A stretch of DNA of 64,000 nucleotides from Desulfallas sp. Bu1-1 (GTDB taxonomy: Bacteria > Bacillota > Desulfotomaculia > Desulfotomaculales > Desulfallaceae), in NCBI RefSeq assembly GCF_015594625.1, contig NZ_JADNRQ010000001.1, forward strand, positions 248,001 to 312,000, written 5' to 3'. Of the stretch, positions 36,813-46,200 are shown piece by piece. Position 1 is the first letter of the stretch. Each line of letters starts with the position of its first letter. The notes below the pieces were generated by a model. It did not search any database, was not told where the DNA came from, and saw only the letters and a program-made list of their open reading frames with translations. The translations under genes and the position numbers were made by a program.

Positions 36813-37262
36813 ATGGACAACGGAAATAACGGCATGGATATTAAACAAATCATGGACGTTTTACCCCACCGTTACCCGTTTTTACTGGTGGACCGGATAG
36901 AAGAAGTGGTGCCCGGGGTGCGGGCTGTGGGGATCAAAAACGTCACCGCGGGCGAGCACTTTTTTCAGGGCCATTTCCCCGGTTACCCCGTAATGCCCGG
37001 GGTGCTGATTATCGAGGCCATGGCCCAGGTGGGGGCGGTGGCCGTGCTCAGCACGCCGGAGTATGCCGGCAAGCTGGCCCTGTTCGCCGGAATCGACAAC
37101 GCGCGCTTCAGGCGCCAGGTGGTGCCCGGGGACGTTCTGCGCCTGGAAGTTGAACTGCTGCGCATGCGCGGCAGCCTGGGCAAGGGCAGGGCCGTCGCCC
37201 GGGTGGGTGAAAACCAGGTGGCCGAGTCTGAACTTTTGTTTGCGCTGGTGGACAGGGGATAA
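36813..37262 (+). CDS. fabZ: 3-hydroxyacyl-[acyl-carrier-protein] dehydratase FabZ
   Basis: 149 residues from ATG 36813 with AAGGAGG at 36800-36806. Dehydrates 3-hydroxyacyl-ACP in fatty acid synthesis. The hotdog fold signature is complete: [16 protein letters not shown], catalytic histidine in [12 protein letters not shown] and catalytic glutamate in IIEAMAQVG. No other fatty-acid gene is nearby. It sits 25 bases after csaB, so it may be cotranscribed with it. A GC-rich hairpin (GCGGCCGG/CCGGCCGC, 37282-37301) follows. Confidence 0.93.
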   Translation: MDNGNNGMDIKQIMDVLPHRYPFLLVDRIEEVVPGVRAVGIKNVTAGEHFFQGHFPGYPVMPGVLIIEAMAQVGAVAVLSTPEYAGKLALFAGIDNARFRRQVVPGDVLRLEVELLRMRGSLGKGRAVARVGENQVAESELLFALVDRG

Positions 37263-37409
37263 CTCCGGTAAAATGCATACCGCGGCCGGTTACCGGCCGC
37301 CGCTCGAATATATCCGGTATATATCCGGTAGCCGGGAAAAGTTAAAAATACGCCTTACGGGGATGAGGTGGACAAACCCGGCAAAATTAGCTACTATTCT
37401 TCAAATTTG

Positions 37410-37464
37410 ACCAAATATCACCCTTATTTGGTATTTGTACGTTAATGCTGACCGGTGATAAAAT
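37410..37464 (+). promoter_or_regulatory. candidate promoter with operator-like inverted repeat upstream of the TagO-like gene
   Basis: ACCAAATA (37410-37417) is inverted as TATTTGGT (37425-37432) with a seven-base spacer, ending just before TTGTAC (37435-37440), which with ATAAAA near 37458 forms a plausible sigma-A promoter (17-base spacer). The repeat could bind a dimeric regulator; none is identified. Confidence 0.45.
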
Positions 37465-37512
37465 AACCGTGAGTTTGTCTAAGCCGATTTATGCCGGCTG
37501 GAGGGATATTAA

Positions 37513-38586
37513 GTGGAAAAATACATATTACCCCTGGCGCTCGCCATGGTGCTGGGGTATGTGATAACCCCCGCGGTACGGGTTTTGGCGTTAAAGGCGG
37601 GCGCGATAGATTACCCCGACCCGCGCAAGGTCCATAGCGGGTTAATGCCCCGTATGGGTGGACTGGCTGTTTACCTGGCCTTTTTAACGGCGGTGATTTT
37701 GTTCCGGGAATTGACGCCGCAGGTTTTGGGGTTGCTTGCGGGGGCAACGGTAATTCTCCTGGTGGGAATTCTGGATGACATCCGGGGTCTTTCCCCCCGC
37801 ATCAAGCTGGCGGGGCAAATACTGGCCGCGTTGACCATTATCCCCTTCGGGATCGAAGTTCATTATATAACCAACCCGTTGACCGGTAATTTATTGTTCT
37901 TGGGCTTTTTCAGCATACCACTCACCGTTTTCTGGGTGGTGGCCGTAACCAACGCCGTGAACTTGATTGACGGCCTGGACGGCCTGGCCGGCGGGGTGTC
38001 CAGCATTGCCGCCCTGACCATGGCCGCGGTGGCCTGGACCCAGTGGAACCGGTTCGGTACCAGCGGGCTGCCGGAAATGATCATGCTGGCGCTGACCCTG
38101 GTGGCGGCGGTGGGCGGTTTTCTAAGGCATAATTTTCACCCGGCCAAAATATTCCTGGGCGATACGGGGGCCATGTTTCTCGGCTTTACCCTTTCGGTGA
38201 TGGCCATTATGAGCCTGACCAAGAGCGCCACCGCCGTGTCGGTGATCATCCCGCTGGTGATCCTGGGCGTTCCCTTGCTGGATACATTCTTTGCGGTGAT
38301 CAGGCGGTACCACAATCACAAACCGATTTTCCAGCCCGACCGGGAGCACTTGCACCACCAGCTCATGGCCATGGGTCTCAGCCACCGGCAGGCGGTGCTG
38401 GCCATCTACGGGCTCAGCGCTTTTCTGGGTTTAAATGCCGTGGTTCTGAATCTTTTAAGCAGCGACCAGGCCCTGGCCCTGCTGGTTGTCCTGGCGGTGG
38501 CGGTGATTTACATGGCCAACCGGGTGGGGGTGCTGAGGGGCACACTTTCGAATCATTATCAAAAGCAGCGGTCCTCGAAAATGTAG
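37513..38586 (+). CDS. undecaprenyl-phosphate GlcNAc-1-phosphate transferase (TagO/WecA type)
   Basis: Polytopic membrane enzyme of 357 residues that loads GlcNAc-1-phosphate on undecaprenyl phosphate, the first step of wall-polymer linkage-unit synthesis and the substrate for a TagA-type enzyme. Cytosolic loops carry the catalytic acidic groups: GILDDIRGLSPRIKLAGQ, NLIDGLDGLAGG, FLGDTGAMFLGF, and the histidine loop DREHLHHQLMAMG. About eleven hydrophobic helices. GTG start with GGAGGGA about seven bases upstream. Its last codons form the left arm of the terminator. Confidence 0.92.
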   Translation: MEKYILPLALAMVLGYVITPAVRVLALKAGAIDYPDPRKVHSGLMPRMGGLAVYLAFLTAVILFRELTPQVLGLLAGATVILLVGILDDIRGLSPRIKLAGQILAALTIIPFGIEVHYITNPLTGNLLFLGFFSIPLTVFWVVAVTNAVNLIDGLDGLAGGVSSIAALTMAAVAWTQWNRFGTSGLPEMIMLALTLVAAVGGFLRHNFHPAKIFLGDTGAMFLGFTLSVMAIMSLTKSATAVSVIIPLVILGVPLLDTFFAVIRRYHNHKPIFQPDREHLHHQLMAMGLSHRQAVLAIYGLSAFLGLNAVVLNLLSSDQALALLVVLAVAVIYMANRVGVLRGTLSNHYQKQRSSKM

Positions 38587-38598
38587 GACCGCTTTTAA
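38567..38598 (+). terminator. terminator overlapping the 3' end of the TagO-like gene
   Basis: AGCGGTCCT (38567-38575) pairs with AGGACCGCT (38585-38593), then a T-rich tract. The stop codon TAG lies inside the stem region. Confidence 0.85.
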
Positions 38599-38741
38599 TT
38601 TAAATTCCGTTCATATTGTTTCACGGTAAAAGGATTTTTGGTTTTGGGCTGGAATACTACATTAAGAAGATTTTGGTACTGGTGCATAAAATTGATTTAA
38701 TAGCAACGAAATCAACTTAATCACCGGGGGGAGGTATTCGG

Positions 38742-39620
38742 ATGAAAATTAGAAAGGCGGTTATCCCCGCGGCCGGGTTGGGAGTGCGGTTTTTGCCCGC
38801 CACCAAGGCGCTCCCCAAAGAGATGATCCCCATCGTGGATAAGCCCACCATTCAATACATCATTGAGGAAGCGGTAAATTCGGGCATAGAGGACATACTG
38901 ATTATAACGGGTCGCGATAAAAAGGCCATCGAAGATCACTTTGACAAATCGCGCATTTTGGAAGATCATTTGCGCAGCAAAGGCAAAAAGGATTTATTGG
39001 AAATTGTCAAGCAAACATCAAGCCTGGCCGACATCCATTATGTCCGGCAAAAGGAGCCTCGCGGGTTGGGACACGCCGTTTACTGCGCCCGCCGGTTTGT
39101 GGGCAACGAGCCCTTTGCCGTGCTGCTGGGCGACGACGTTGTGCGCGGCGAGGTGCCCTGCCTGAAACAGATGATGGATTTGTACGAACAGGTTCAGGCT
39201 TCCGTTATCGGCGTGCAGGAGGTTCCTTTGGCGGATGTGAGCAAGTACGGCATCATCGATGCCGCACCGTTCAAGGATAATATCTTCCGGATTCACAGCC
39301 TGGTGGAAAAACCTGCCCCGGAACAGGCCCCTTCCCGCCTGGCCATCATGGGGCGTTACATCATTGAACCCGAGATCTTTGAGATTCTGGCCCGCACGGG
39401 TCCCGGCGCGGGCGGCGAGATCCAGCTCACCGACGCCTTGAAGGTGCTGGCCGGGCAAAAGGAAATGTACGGCCTGGTGTTTGAGGGCAAGCGTTACGAT
39501 GTGGGCGACAAGCTGGGCTACCTCAAGGCCATGGTGGAATTCGCCCTGGCCCGGCCCGACCTGGCGGAAGAATTCAGGCGTTACCTTGAGGAAATCGTGG
39601 TGGAAAAAGATACAGTTTAG
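38742..39620 (+). CDS. galU: UTP-glucose-1-phosphate uridylyltransferase
   Basis: Makes UDP-glucose from UTP and glucose-1-phosphate. 292 residues with the nucleotidyltransferase signature IPAAGLGVRFLPATKALPKE, DKPTIQYIIEEAVNSGIED, the QKEPRGLGHAVYCA loop, LLGDDV metal site and VEKPAPEQAPS. Length is normal for bacterial GalU. GGGGGGAGGT is about six bases before the ATG. With the epimerase downstream and the phosphohexomutase it can supply UDP-Glc and UDP-Gal for wall or capsule polymers. Confidence 0.94.
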   Translation: MKIRKAVIPAAGLGVRFLPATKALPKEMIPIVDKPTIQYIIEEAVNSGIEDILIITGRDKKAIEDHFDKSRILEDHLRSKGKKDLLEIVKQTSSLADIHYVRQKEPRGLGHAVYCARRFVGNEPFAVLLGDDVVRGEVPCLKQMMDLYEQVQASVIGVQEVPLADVSKYGIIDAAPFKDNIFRIHSLVEKPAPEQAPSRLAIMGRYIIEPEIFEILARTGPGAGGEIQLTDALKVLAGQKEMYGLVFEGKRYDVGDKLGYLKAMVEFALARPDLAEEFRRYLEEIVVEKDTV

Positions 39621-39764
39621 CAGATACACATAGTTCTATGAAAGATGCAACCTGTTTCTCAAGTCTTTTGAATTACAGCAGGAGTAGAAGAAATGAACGA
39701 TACCCGCGGATCATCAACTTAAGCCTGTAATAGGTGATACCGGCGACCAAAAATTGGAGGTTTT

Positions 39765-40679
39765 ATGAGAGTTCTTGTAACCGGCGGAGCCGGCTTTATC
39801 GGTTCCCATATTGTTGACGCGCTCGTCGCCCGGGGCGCCCGCACCGCCGTGCTGGACAACCTGTCCACCGGGCGGTTTGAAAACATCGACCCCCGGGTGA
39901 ACTTTTATAAGGGCGACCTCAGGGACGAAAATTTTGTGCGGGACACTTTGCGGGCGGAAAGGCCGGATTATGTGATCCACCAGGCCGCCCAGATCGACGT
40001 GCAGGCCAGCATTGACGACCCGGCGACCGACGCCGCCGTGAATATTACCGGCGCCATCAACCTGCTGGAGGCCTGCCGCGCCTGCGGGGTGAAAAAAATC
40101 ATCTACGCCTCCTCGGCGGCGGTATACGGCAATCCCCGTTACCTGCCCGTGGACGAGGAGCACCCGCTGCAGCCGCTGTCGGGCTACGGCATATCCAAGC
40201 ACACCGTGGAACATTACCTGGCGGTTTACCGGGCGCTTTACGGCCTTGACTATACCGTGCTGCGCTACGCCAACGTATACGGCCCCCGTCAGGACGCCAC
40301 CGGCGAGGGCGGCGTGGTGGCCATATTCACGGACCGGTTGCTGCGTGGCGAGCGACCCCAAATTTACGGTGACGGTAAACAGACTCGCGACTTTATCTTC
40401 GTGGGGGACGTGGTGGAGGCCAACCTGGCCGCCCTGACGCGCGGCAGCGGCGGTATTTACAACGTCAGCACCGGGATGCCCACCTCGGTAAACGAGTTGT
40501 TTGAAACTTTGCGGGAAATAACGGGCAGCGATGTCACGCCGGAATACCACCCGCCCCGCCCCGGGGACATCAAACACAGTTACCTGGACGAAAAAGCGGC
40601 CGCCGCCGGGTTGAACTGGCGGGCCGCCAGGGGCCTGGCCGAAGGCCTGCAAGAAACGGTGAAGTTCTATCGCAAGTGA
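39765..40679 (+). CDS. NAD-dependent epimerase (UDP-glucose 4-epimerase family)
   Basis: 304-residue extended short-chain dehydrogenase. NAD motif VTGGAGFIGSHIVDAL at the N-terminus, DNLSTGRFENI for substrate orientation, catalytic YxxxK in SGYGISKHTVEHY, and VLRYANVYGPRQDATGEGGV. Probably interconverts UDP-Glc and UDP-Gal (or the N-acetyl forms) for surface polymers. ATG with GGAGG nine bases upstream. The family cannot be split to exact substrate by eye, so no symbol is given. It follows galU after about 145 bases. Confidence 0.88.
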   Translation: MRVLVTGGAGFIGSHIVDALVARGARTAVLDNLSTGRFENIDPRVNFYKGDLRDENFVRDTLRAERPDYVIHQAAQIDVQASIDDPATDAAVNITGAINLLEACRACGVKKIIYASSAAVYGNPRYLPVDEEHPLQPLSGYGISKHTVEHYLAVYRALYGLDYTVLRYANVYGPRQDATGEGGVVAIFTDRLLRGERPQIYGDGKQTRDFIFVGDVVEANLAALTRGSGGIYNVSTGMPTSVNELFETLREITGSDVTPEYHPPRPGDIKHSYLDEKAAAAGLNWRAARGLAEGLQETVKFYRK

Positions 40680-40943
40680 CCCAAAAAAGCCGCGGCAAGG
40701 TGTTCGCAAAATTAATAACTGTAGTTTGATTTCGCCGCAAAAACCGGTACTTGTATCTGGCGCTCCGGCGGTTTCTACCGTTCGTTTCGCAATTTTACTC
40801 TTGAGGCCGGTGAAACTTGTAGCATCCGGTGCTCCACTCACTCCAGACATCCGCCGGATCACCTGCGCTATGGTGTTTTTGCAGTTCAATGAAGTTTATG
40901 CCAGGCAAACCGCCGGGGAATAAACAAAAAAGAGTTACCTGTA

Positions 40944-41132
40944 CTAAGGCATTAAATCAGCCGGTTTATCCGGTTTGTCCCGCCTGTAATCGCTATAACC
41001 TGCGGGTGAAGCGGCTTTCTTCGCCCCCGGGGTTGTTTTGTTTTGGGCCAGCCCGGCAAGGTACTGCCGGTACATGTCCTCCCGCCGGATATCCTCAATC
41101 TTGAAAATTTTAAAATGGGCCGTTTTACACAT
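40944..41132 (-). CDS. small protein of unknown function
   Basis: 62 codons on the minus strand starting ATG with GAGAGGAG about eight bases upstream. The product begins MCKTAHFKIFKIEDIRREDM, continues YRQYLAGLAQNKTTPGAKKA and is basic and hydrophilic. I do not recognise it. The good RBS and lack of overlap with another gene support reality; short length is against it. The rest of 40680-41240 is non-coding as far as I can see, with two imperfect repeats around CTTGTATCTGGCGCTCC (40749) and CTTGTAGCATCCGGTGCTCC (40817). Confidence 0.45.
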   Translation of the reverse strand: MCKTAHFKIFKIEDIRREDMYRQYLAGLAQNKTTPGAKKAASPAGYSDYRRDKPDKPADLMP

Positions 41133-41238
41133 CGCTTATCGCTCCTCTCGCTGGTGAAAAATGTATAAACAGGCATGACCCAGGTAAAATAAAGTTTGTA
41201 CATTATATGCAGGTCTATGGCCAAAAAATGTATTTTTC

Positions 41239-41247
41239 TGGTATAAT
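41239..41247 (+). promoter_or_regulatory. extended -10 promoter of the phosphohexomutase gene
   Basis: TGGTATAAT, 59 bases before the ATG. No clear -35 box. Confidence 0.5.
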
Positions 41248-41305
41248 TACGGGCTAAGAAAGATAAGTATTTTTGGACAAAACTTTTACCGGGGGGGCTA
41301 AAAGG

Positions 41306-42799
41306 ATGAGAAAAATTAAATTTGGCACGGACGGTTGGCGGGGCATCATTGCCGACGACTTTACCTTTGAAAACGTGCGCATTGTATCCCAGGCGGTGGC
41401 CGGTTATATAAACGACCGGGGCATGGGACACAAGGGCATAGTGGTTGGTTACGACAACCGGTTTCTATCGGACCGGTTTGCCGATACCGTGGCCGATGTA
41501 ATGATTCAGAACGGCATCAAGGTTTACCTCACCGGCGGCCCGTTACCCACTCCGGTTACCGCGTTTGCCGTCAAGGTGCACGATGCGGCCGGCGCGGTGA
41601 TGCTGACGGCCAGTCACAACCCGCCCGAATACAACGGTTTCAAATTCATCCCCGATTACGCCGGCCCCGCATTGCCTCACATCACCGGGGCCATCGAGGA
41701 AAATATCGCGCGCCTGCAGAGGGGAACCGGACAGATGCGGGGGACGGGCCAGGAACAGGCCGCGGAACTGGCCGTCGCCCCTGAAAACAACGAAGCCCCG
41801 GCAATGGCCGCGCGCCCGGAGGAACCCCGCGTAGCGGAACGCGTCATGATCGACCCCCGCCCCGAATATTTTGAACACCTTGAGCAGCTGGTGGACATGA
41901 AGGCCATCGGCAGGGCCAACCTGCAGGTGATGGTGGACGCCATGCACGGCAGCGGCATCGGTTACCTGGACGTAATGCTCAAGCGGGCCGGGAACAGGGT
42001 CAAGGAATGCCGTTGCCACCGTGACCCGCTGTTCGGCGGCAGTCTCCCCGAGCCCACCAGGGAGTCGCTGGCAGGCGTTTGCCGGTGGATCAGGGAAGAG
42101 GGCGCCCGGCTGGGCCTGGCGCTGGACGGTGACGCCGACCGGTTCGGCATTATTGATTCCGGCGGGGTCTTTATCACCCCCAACCGCTTTTTGCCCCTTT
42201 TGTACCACCACCTGATCACGGTGAAAGGGATGGTGGGGCCGGTTACCCGCACCGTGGCCACCACCCACATGCTGGACCGCATCGCCCGCAAGCACGGCCA
42301 GGAGGTTTATGAGACCGCCGTGGGATTCAAGTACATCGGGCAGAATTTAATGGAAAAGGGGTGCGTGCTTGGCGGGGAGGAGAGCGGGGGCCTGTCCATC
42401 AAGGGGCATATCCCGGAAAAGGACGGTATCCTGGCCGGGCTTTTGGCGGCGGAAATGGTGGCGATTCACGACAAGAGCCTCACGCAGCTGGAGGAAGAAA
42501 TGGCCCGGGAGTACGGCGGCTTATTGTACAGCGAGCGCCTGGACGTTCATACCACACCGGCGCAAAAACAGCACGTGCTGGAAAGGTTGCGGGAGTTCAA
42601 CCCGGAGGAACTGGCCGGGTCCAGGGTAAGGGAGCGGATCACTCTGGACGGCGTCAAGCTGGTGCTGGAAAGCGGCGAGTGGGTGCTGGTGCGGGCTTCC
42701 GGCACCGAGCCGTTGTTTAGAATCTACGTGGAGTCGGAAAAAAGGGAACGAATCGAAGAAATAAGACGCAGCATCCTTCAGGGGTCAGGCCTGTCGTAA
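41306..42799 (+). CDS. phosphoglucomutase/phosphomannomutase family protein
   Basis: 497 residues from ATG 41306 (a poly-G Shine-Dalgarno-like run about eight bases upstream; an in-frame TTG at 41273 is less likely). Interconverts hexose-6- and hexose-1-phosphates. Motifs: KFGTDGWRGIIADD, phosphoserine loop TASHNPPEYNGFKF, metal loop LDGDADRFGIID, GGEESGGLSIKGHIPEKDG and RASGTEPLFRIYVES. Two oddities: a low-complexity insert at about residues 136-180 (RGTGQMRGTGQEQ, then Ala/Glu/Pro-rich), and a C-terminal tail QGSGLS that is read out of a dispersed repeat. It would feed GalU with glucose-1-phosphate. Confidence 0.9.
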   Translation: MRKIKFGTDGWRGIIADDFTFENVRIVSQAVAGYINDRGMGHKGIVVGYDNRFLSDRFADTVADVMIQNGIKVYLTGGPLPTPVTAFAVKVHDAAGAVMLTASHNPPEYNGFKFIPDYAGPALPHITGAIEENIARLQRGTGQMRGTGQEQAAELAVAPENNEAPAMAARPEEPRVAERVMIDPRPEYFEHLEQLVDMKAIGRANLQVMVDAMHGSGIGYLDVMLKRAGNRVKECRCHRDPLFGGSLPEPTRESLAGVCRWIREEGARLGLALDGDADRFGIIDSGGVFITPNRFLPLLYHHLITVKGMVGPVTRTVATTHMLDRIARKHGQEVYETAVGFKYIGQNLMEKGCVLGGEESGGLSIKGHIPEKDGILAGLLAAEMVAIHDKSLTQLEEEMAREYGGLLYSERLDVHTTPAQKQHVLERLREFNPEELAGSRVRERITLDGVKLVLESGEWVLVRASGTEPLFRIYVESEKRERIEEIRRSILQGSGLS

Positions 42800-42825
42800 C
42801 TGTAATAACTGTATTATTCAAATAA
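42781..42825 (+). repeat. 3'-end-associated dispersed repeat, copy 1
   Basis: GGGGTCAGGCCTGTCG, then TAACTGTAATAACTG and ATTATTCAAATAAC. Other copies lie at 46758, 48580 and 63891, each within a few bases of a stop codon. Here it supplies the last codons of the mutase. Confidence 0.85.
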
Positions 42826-42958
42826 CAAAATATATAAAAATGAAGGCGGGCAACCGGGCATGCAAAATTTGCGGTCAGCAAGCAAGGACTATTGGCTTAT
42901 TTGTTGACAGTGGCATTTATCACATTCCGTTCATAGTATAATCCGGGAGGTGTCCGCC

Positions 42959-43015
42959 GTGTTTAAAATAACGGGTCTTACCCGGAAGGACATTATTAAC
43001 GTGAAAGACTTCTAA
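42959..43015 (+). pseudogene. truncated copy of the PRC-barrel gene
   Basis: GTG FKITGLTRKDIINVKDF then TAA. Compared with the intact gene at 46939, a two-base deletion (GG) after codon GAC shifts the frame into a stop, and homology ends at 43030. RBS and -10 box are retained, so a short peptide could still be made. Confidence 0.85.
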
Positions 43016-43059
43016 ACCGGGGCCGGTAAATGGGAAATTATTATGCGTATAATGTACGT

Positions 43060-43090
43060 CCCTTGGCTTAATGCCAAGGGCTTATTTTTT
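43060..43090 (+). terminator. rho-independent terminator
   Basis: CCCTTGGC (43060-43067) pairs with GCCAAGGG (43073-43080) around TTAAT, followed by CTTATTTTTT. It isolates the SLH gene from upstream transcription. Confidence 0.85.
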
Positions 43091-43155
43091 GAAAATAATT
43101 TTTAGTAATAAGATGAATTCGGCTTACAAGCTGTGCTTTCATTTTTTTGGAATAA

Positions 43156-43207
43156 TGAGTGCTAAAAATGAGTGCTAAAACTGAGTGCTAAAACTGAGTG
43201 CTAAAAC
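43156..43207. repeat. four tandem 13-base repeats TGAGTGCTAAAAC
   Basis: Four head-to-tail copies (the first ends in A) in the 5' region of the SLH gene, about 70 bases before its start. They may bind a regulator or reflect slippage. Too short and without spacers for CRISPR. Confidence 0.85.
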
Positions 43208-43278
43208 TGGAGGATTATCCGTAAATATGTAGAATTTAACAAAAACAGTTCAAGCCTTATAATAAAAAGCGCGATTGG

Positions 43279-46200
43279 GTGATGGTGTTGGGTATAACTG
43301 TAAAAAAATCATCCTTGGTCACTGGCATGCTCTTTATAATTATATCGACAATCACAATGGCACTATGGCCGCGAACGGCGTCGGCCGACTGGGTGTTGGT
43401 GGGGAAACAGGGTTTTTCGCCCGGCTCGGCGTCTGATATATCCCTGTATGTGTACGAGGGAACACCTTATGTAGCCTATAGTGACGGCAACGAGAAAGGC
43501 GGAGCATCGGTAATGAGATATAACGGGAGCGGCTGGGTTTACGTGGGAACTGCGGGCTTTTCAGGTGACCTGGCGGCTGACGTTTCTTTGTATGTATACG
43601 GCGGAATTCCTTATGTGGCCTATAGTGACGGCAGCCAAGGCGGCCGGGTGACGGTGATGAAGTATAACGGCCTCGTCTGGGAGTGCGTGGGAAACGCGTG
43701 TTTTTCAGACGGCGCGGCATCTGATGTGTCTTTGTATGTATACGACGGAACGCCTTGCGTGGCTTATGGTGACGGTGGCCGGGGCGGCCGGGCGACGGTG
43801 ATGAGGTATAACGGTACCGGTTGGGAGCCCGTGGGAAATGCCGGTTTTTCAACCGGCACGGCATATGGCACGTCTTTACATGTATCCGAGGGGACGCCTT
43901 ATGTGGCCTATAGTGACGGCAGCCAAGGCGGCCGGGCAACGGTGATGAAGCATGACGGGAGTAACTGGGTCCCCGTGGGGAACCCGGGTTTCTCGGCGGG
44001 CCGGGTAGGTGATGTGTCTTTATATGTATCCGGGGGAACGCCCTATGTGGCATACAAGGATGACCAAGAAGGCGGAAAAGCTACGGTAATGAGTTTTGTC
44101 GACGGCGACTGGAAAGCTGTGGGAAAGGCGGGGTTTTCGGACGGCCTGGTTTACAACCCATCCTTGTATGTATATAGCGGAATTCCTTATGTAGCGTATG
44201 GTGATGATAACCTGGGCGGACGGGCTGCGGTGATGAAGTACGACGGGAACAGCTGGGCGCCTGTGGGACAACCCGGGTTTTCAGGTGTTAGGGCTTATGA
44301 TACGTCTTTATTTATGCATAATGAAATCCCGTACGTGGCATTTAGGGACGGTAGCAGCACCAAAGCGACGGTGATGAAATATAAAGCGGTTTCCATCGCG
44401 CCCGGCCAATCGATGAACGAGGCGAATCTGGATGGCTGTAGCCTGGTGGTTGCCCTTACGGGCGATACCTTTAAGGATGCTGCCCTGGACAAAGCAAACT
44501 TTACCTTGAACAACGCGCCCGCCGGGACAACAATCAGCAGCGTTGCATATATTGATGCCACCCATTGCACGCTAAATCTGGCCTTTGATGGGACTGATTT
44601 CGATGAAGACGTTGCGGATTTCAGCGTAACAGTATCAGGCGACGAATTGTCGGAAGGGGTAGCTCTGACGAGCAACGCGCTTGTGATTACAGCACTGGTT
44701 GAGTCCTGCAACGCCGGCCTGGCGGGGTTGACTTTGAGCAGCGGAACGCTGGCTCCGGCGTTTGACGCGTCGGTTACCGAATATACGGCTGTTGTTGATT
44801 ACGGCGTGGATGTAATTGAGGTTATCGCGACACCGGCGGACGCCGATGCCGGCATGATGATAAACGGCTGCGCCCTGGGCGGCGGGGTTCCTTTTACGGT
44901 TAACCTGAACATGGGAGATAACATGATTGAAATCGTGGTAACCGCCCCGGACGGGGTTACCCGAAAGGTTTACACGGTAACGGTCCGCAGGCAAAGTGAC
45001 ACCGAGTCTCCAACTTGGCTGGCCGGCAGTTCGCTTTCAGCAACGAGCATAGGCCAAACCGGCCTGACCCTTGTCTGGAACGGGGCTGTAGATAACGCGG
45101 GAGTTACCGGTTACTGTATTTACCGGGACGGGGAACCCCTGGATACGGTTGCGGGTTCCGTTTATTCCTATGCCATAACCGGCCTGACACCGGGTACCGC
45201 TTATACCTTTTGCGTACAGGCGGGAGACGCGGCGGGCAATTGGACTTCCGATGGCCCCACCATCACTGTAACAACCCTGCCCGCGGAAACCCTGGCGGTA
45301 ACGGGCACCGACCCGGCGGACGGCGCTGTTGGCGTCCCTTTGGACGAGGCCATAGAAGTGTTTTTTAACCGGGACATAACCCGGGGAGCTTATTTTCCCG
45401 GGATTAGCCTAACCTGCGCCGGTACGGTTATTGATTATGTGTATGAACTATCCGGTAACGTGCTCACTCTTGACCCGCCGGGTGACCTGGACTACAACGT
45501 AACCTGCGCGGTTTACATCCCCGCCGGGGCGGTGGAGGATTTGTCCGGCAATCCCCTCGCGGACGCATACCACTTTAGTTTTTCCACCGTTTCCGGGCCT
45601 GACGATGGTAAAAATAAGGATAAAAACAGGGAAAGATTATCATACCCGGAGTTCAGCGCCGGCGTGATCACTTTATCCGATCTTAAAATTACTTATTACA
45701 GGGATTACGCCGACGCCCTGATTCCCGCCGGCATCGTGCAAAAATACGTTGACGCCGGGGTTGGCGGTATTGTCGTTGATATCAATACGATTGACAGACC
45801 GGTCAATATCACCTTTCCGGCGGGCGTTTTTAAAATCCTGGCGAACAAGGATGCCGGGATAACCCTGGATACCCCGTGGTGCGATCTGGTCATCCCACCC
45901 AACACCTTTGGCCCTGGTGGGGACGTTACTGTAAGCGTTAAACCAGTAAAGATAACCGGCAACCTTTCGGGTAGCCTTGTTGCCGCGGGCGGTGCCGCCG
46001 GCGTATTGGTAACCGGAGGGGAGATGCGGAAAAAAATGACTTTGGTACTGGCCGGTGATCCCGGCATGGTTGAAGACGTAACGGGCCTGTTTATTTACCG
46101 GATCGATGAGAACGGCTCTTACACTTGCGAGGGCGGCACATTGGAAGATGGTAATGTCAAAGTGAATTTGAACCACTTCAGCCAATACGCGGTGTTGGAA

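Larger units (their letters stand above)
42779..43030. repeat. direct repeat flanking the SLH propeller gene, left copy
   Basis: About 250 bases matching 46756-47012 with roughly 85 to 90 percent identity by eye. It begins with the GGGGTCAGGCCTGTCG element inside the phosphohexomutase 3' end, continues through a promoter-like TATAAT (42937-42942) and GGGAGG, and ends inside a broken PRC-barrel gene. Confidence 0.9.

Noticed and set aside
39714-40889. 391-codon open frame antisense to the epimerase gene
   Set aside because: Covers the epimerase, which has clear catalytic motifs; the antisense protein is featureless.
43156-43207. Possible CRISPR-like repeats
   Set aside because: The 13-base units abut with no spacers and no cas genes are present.
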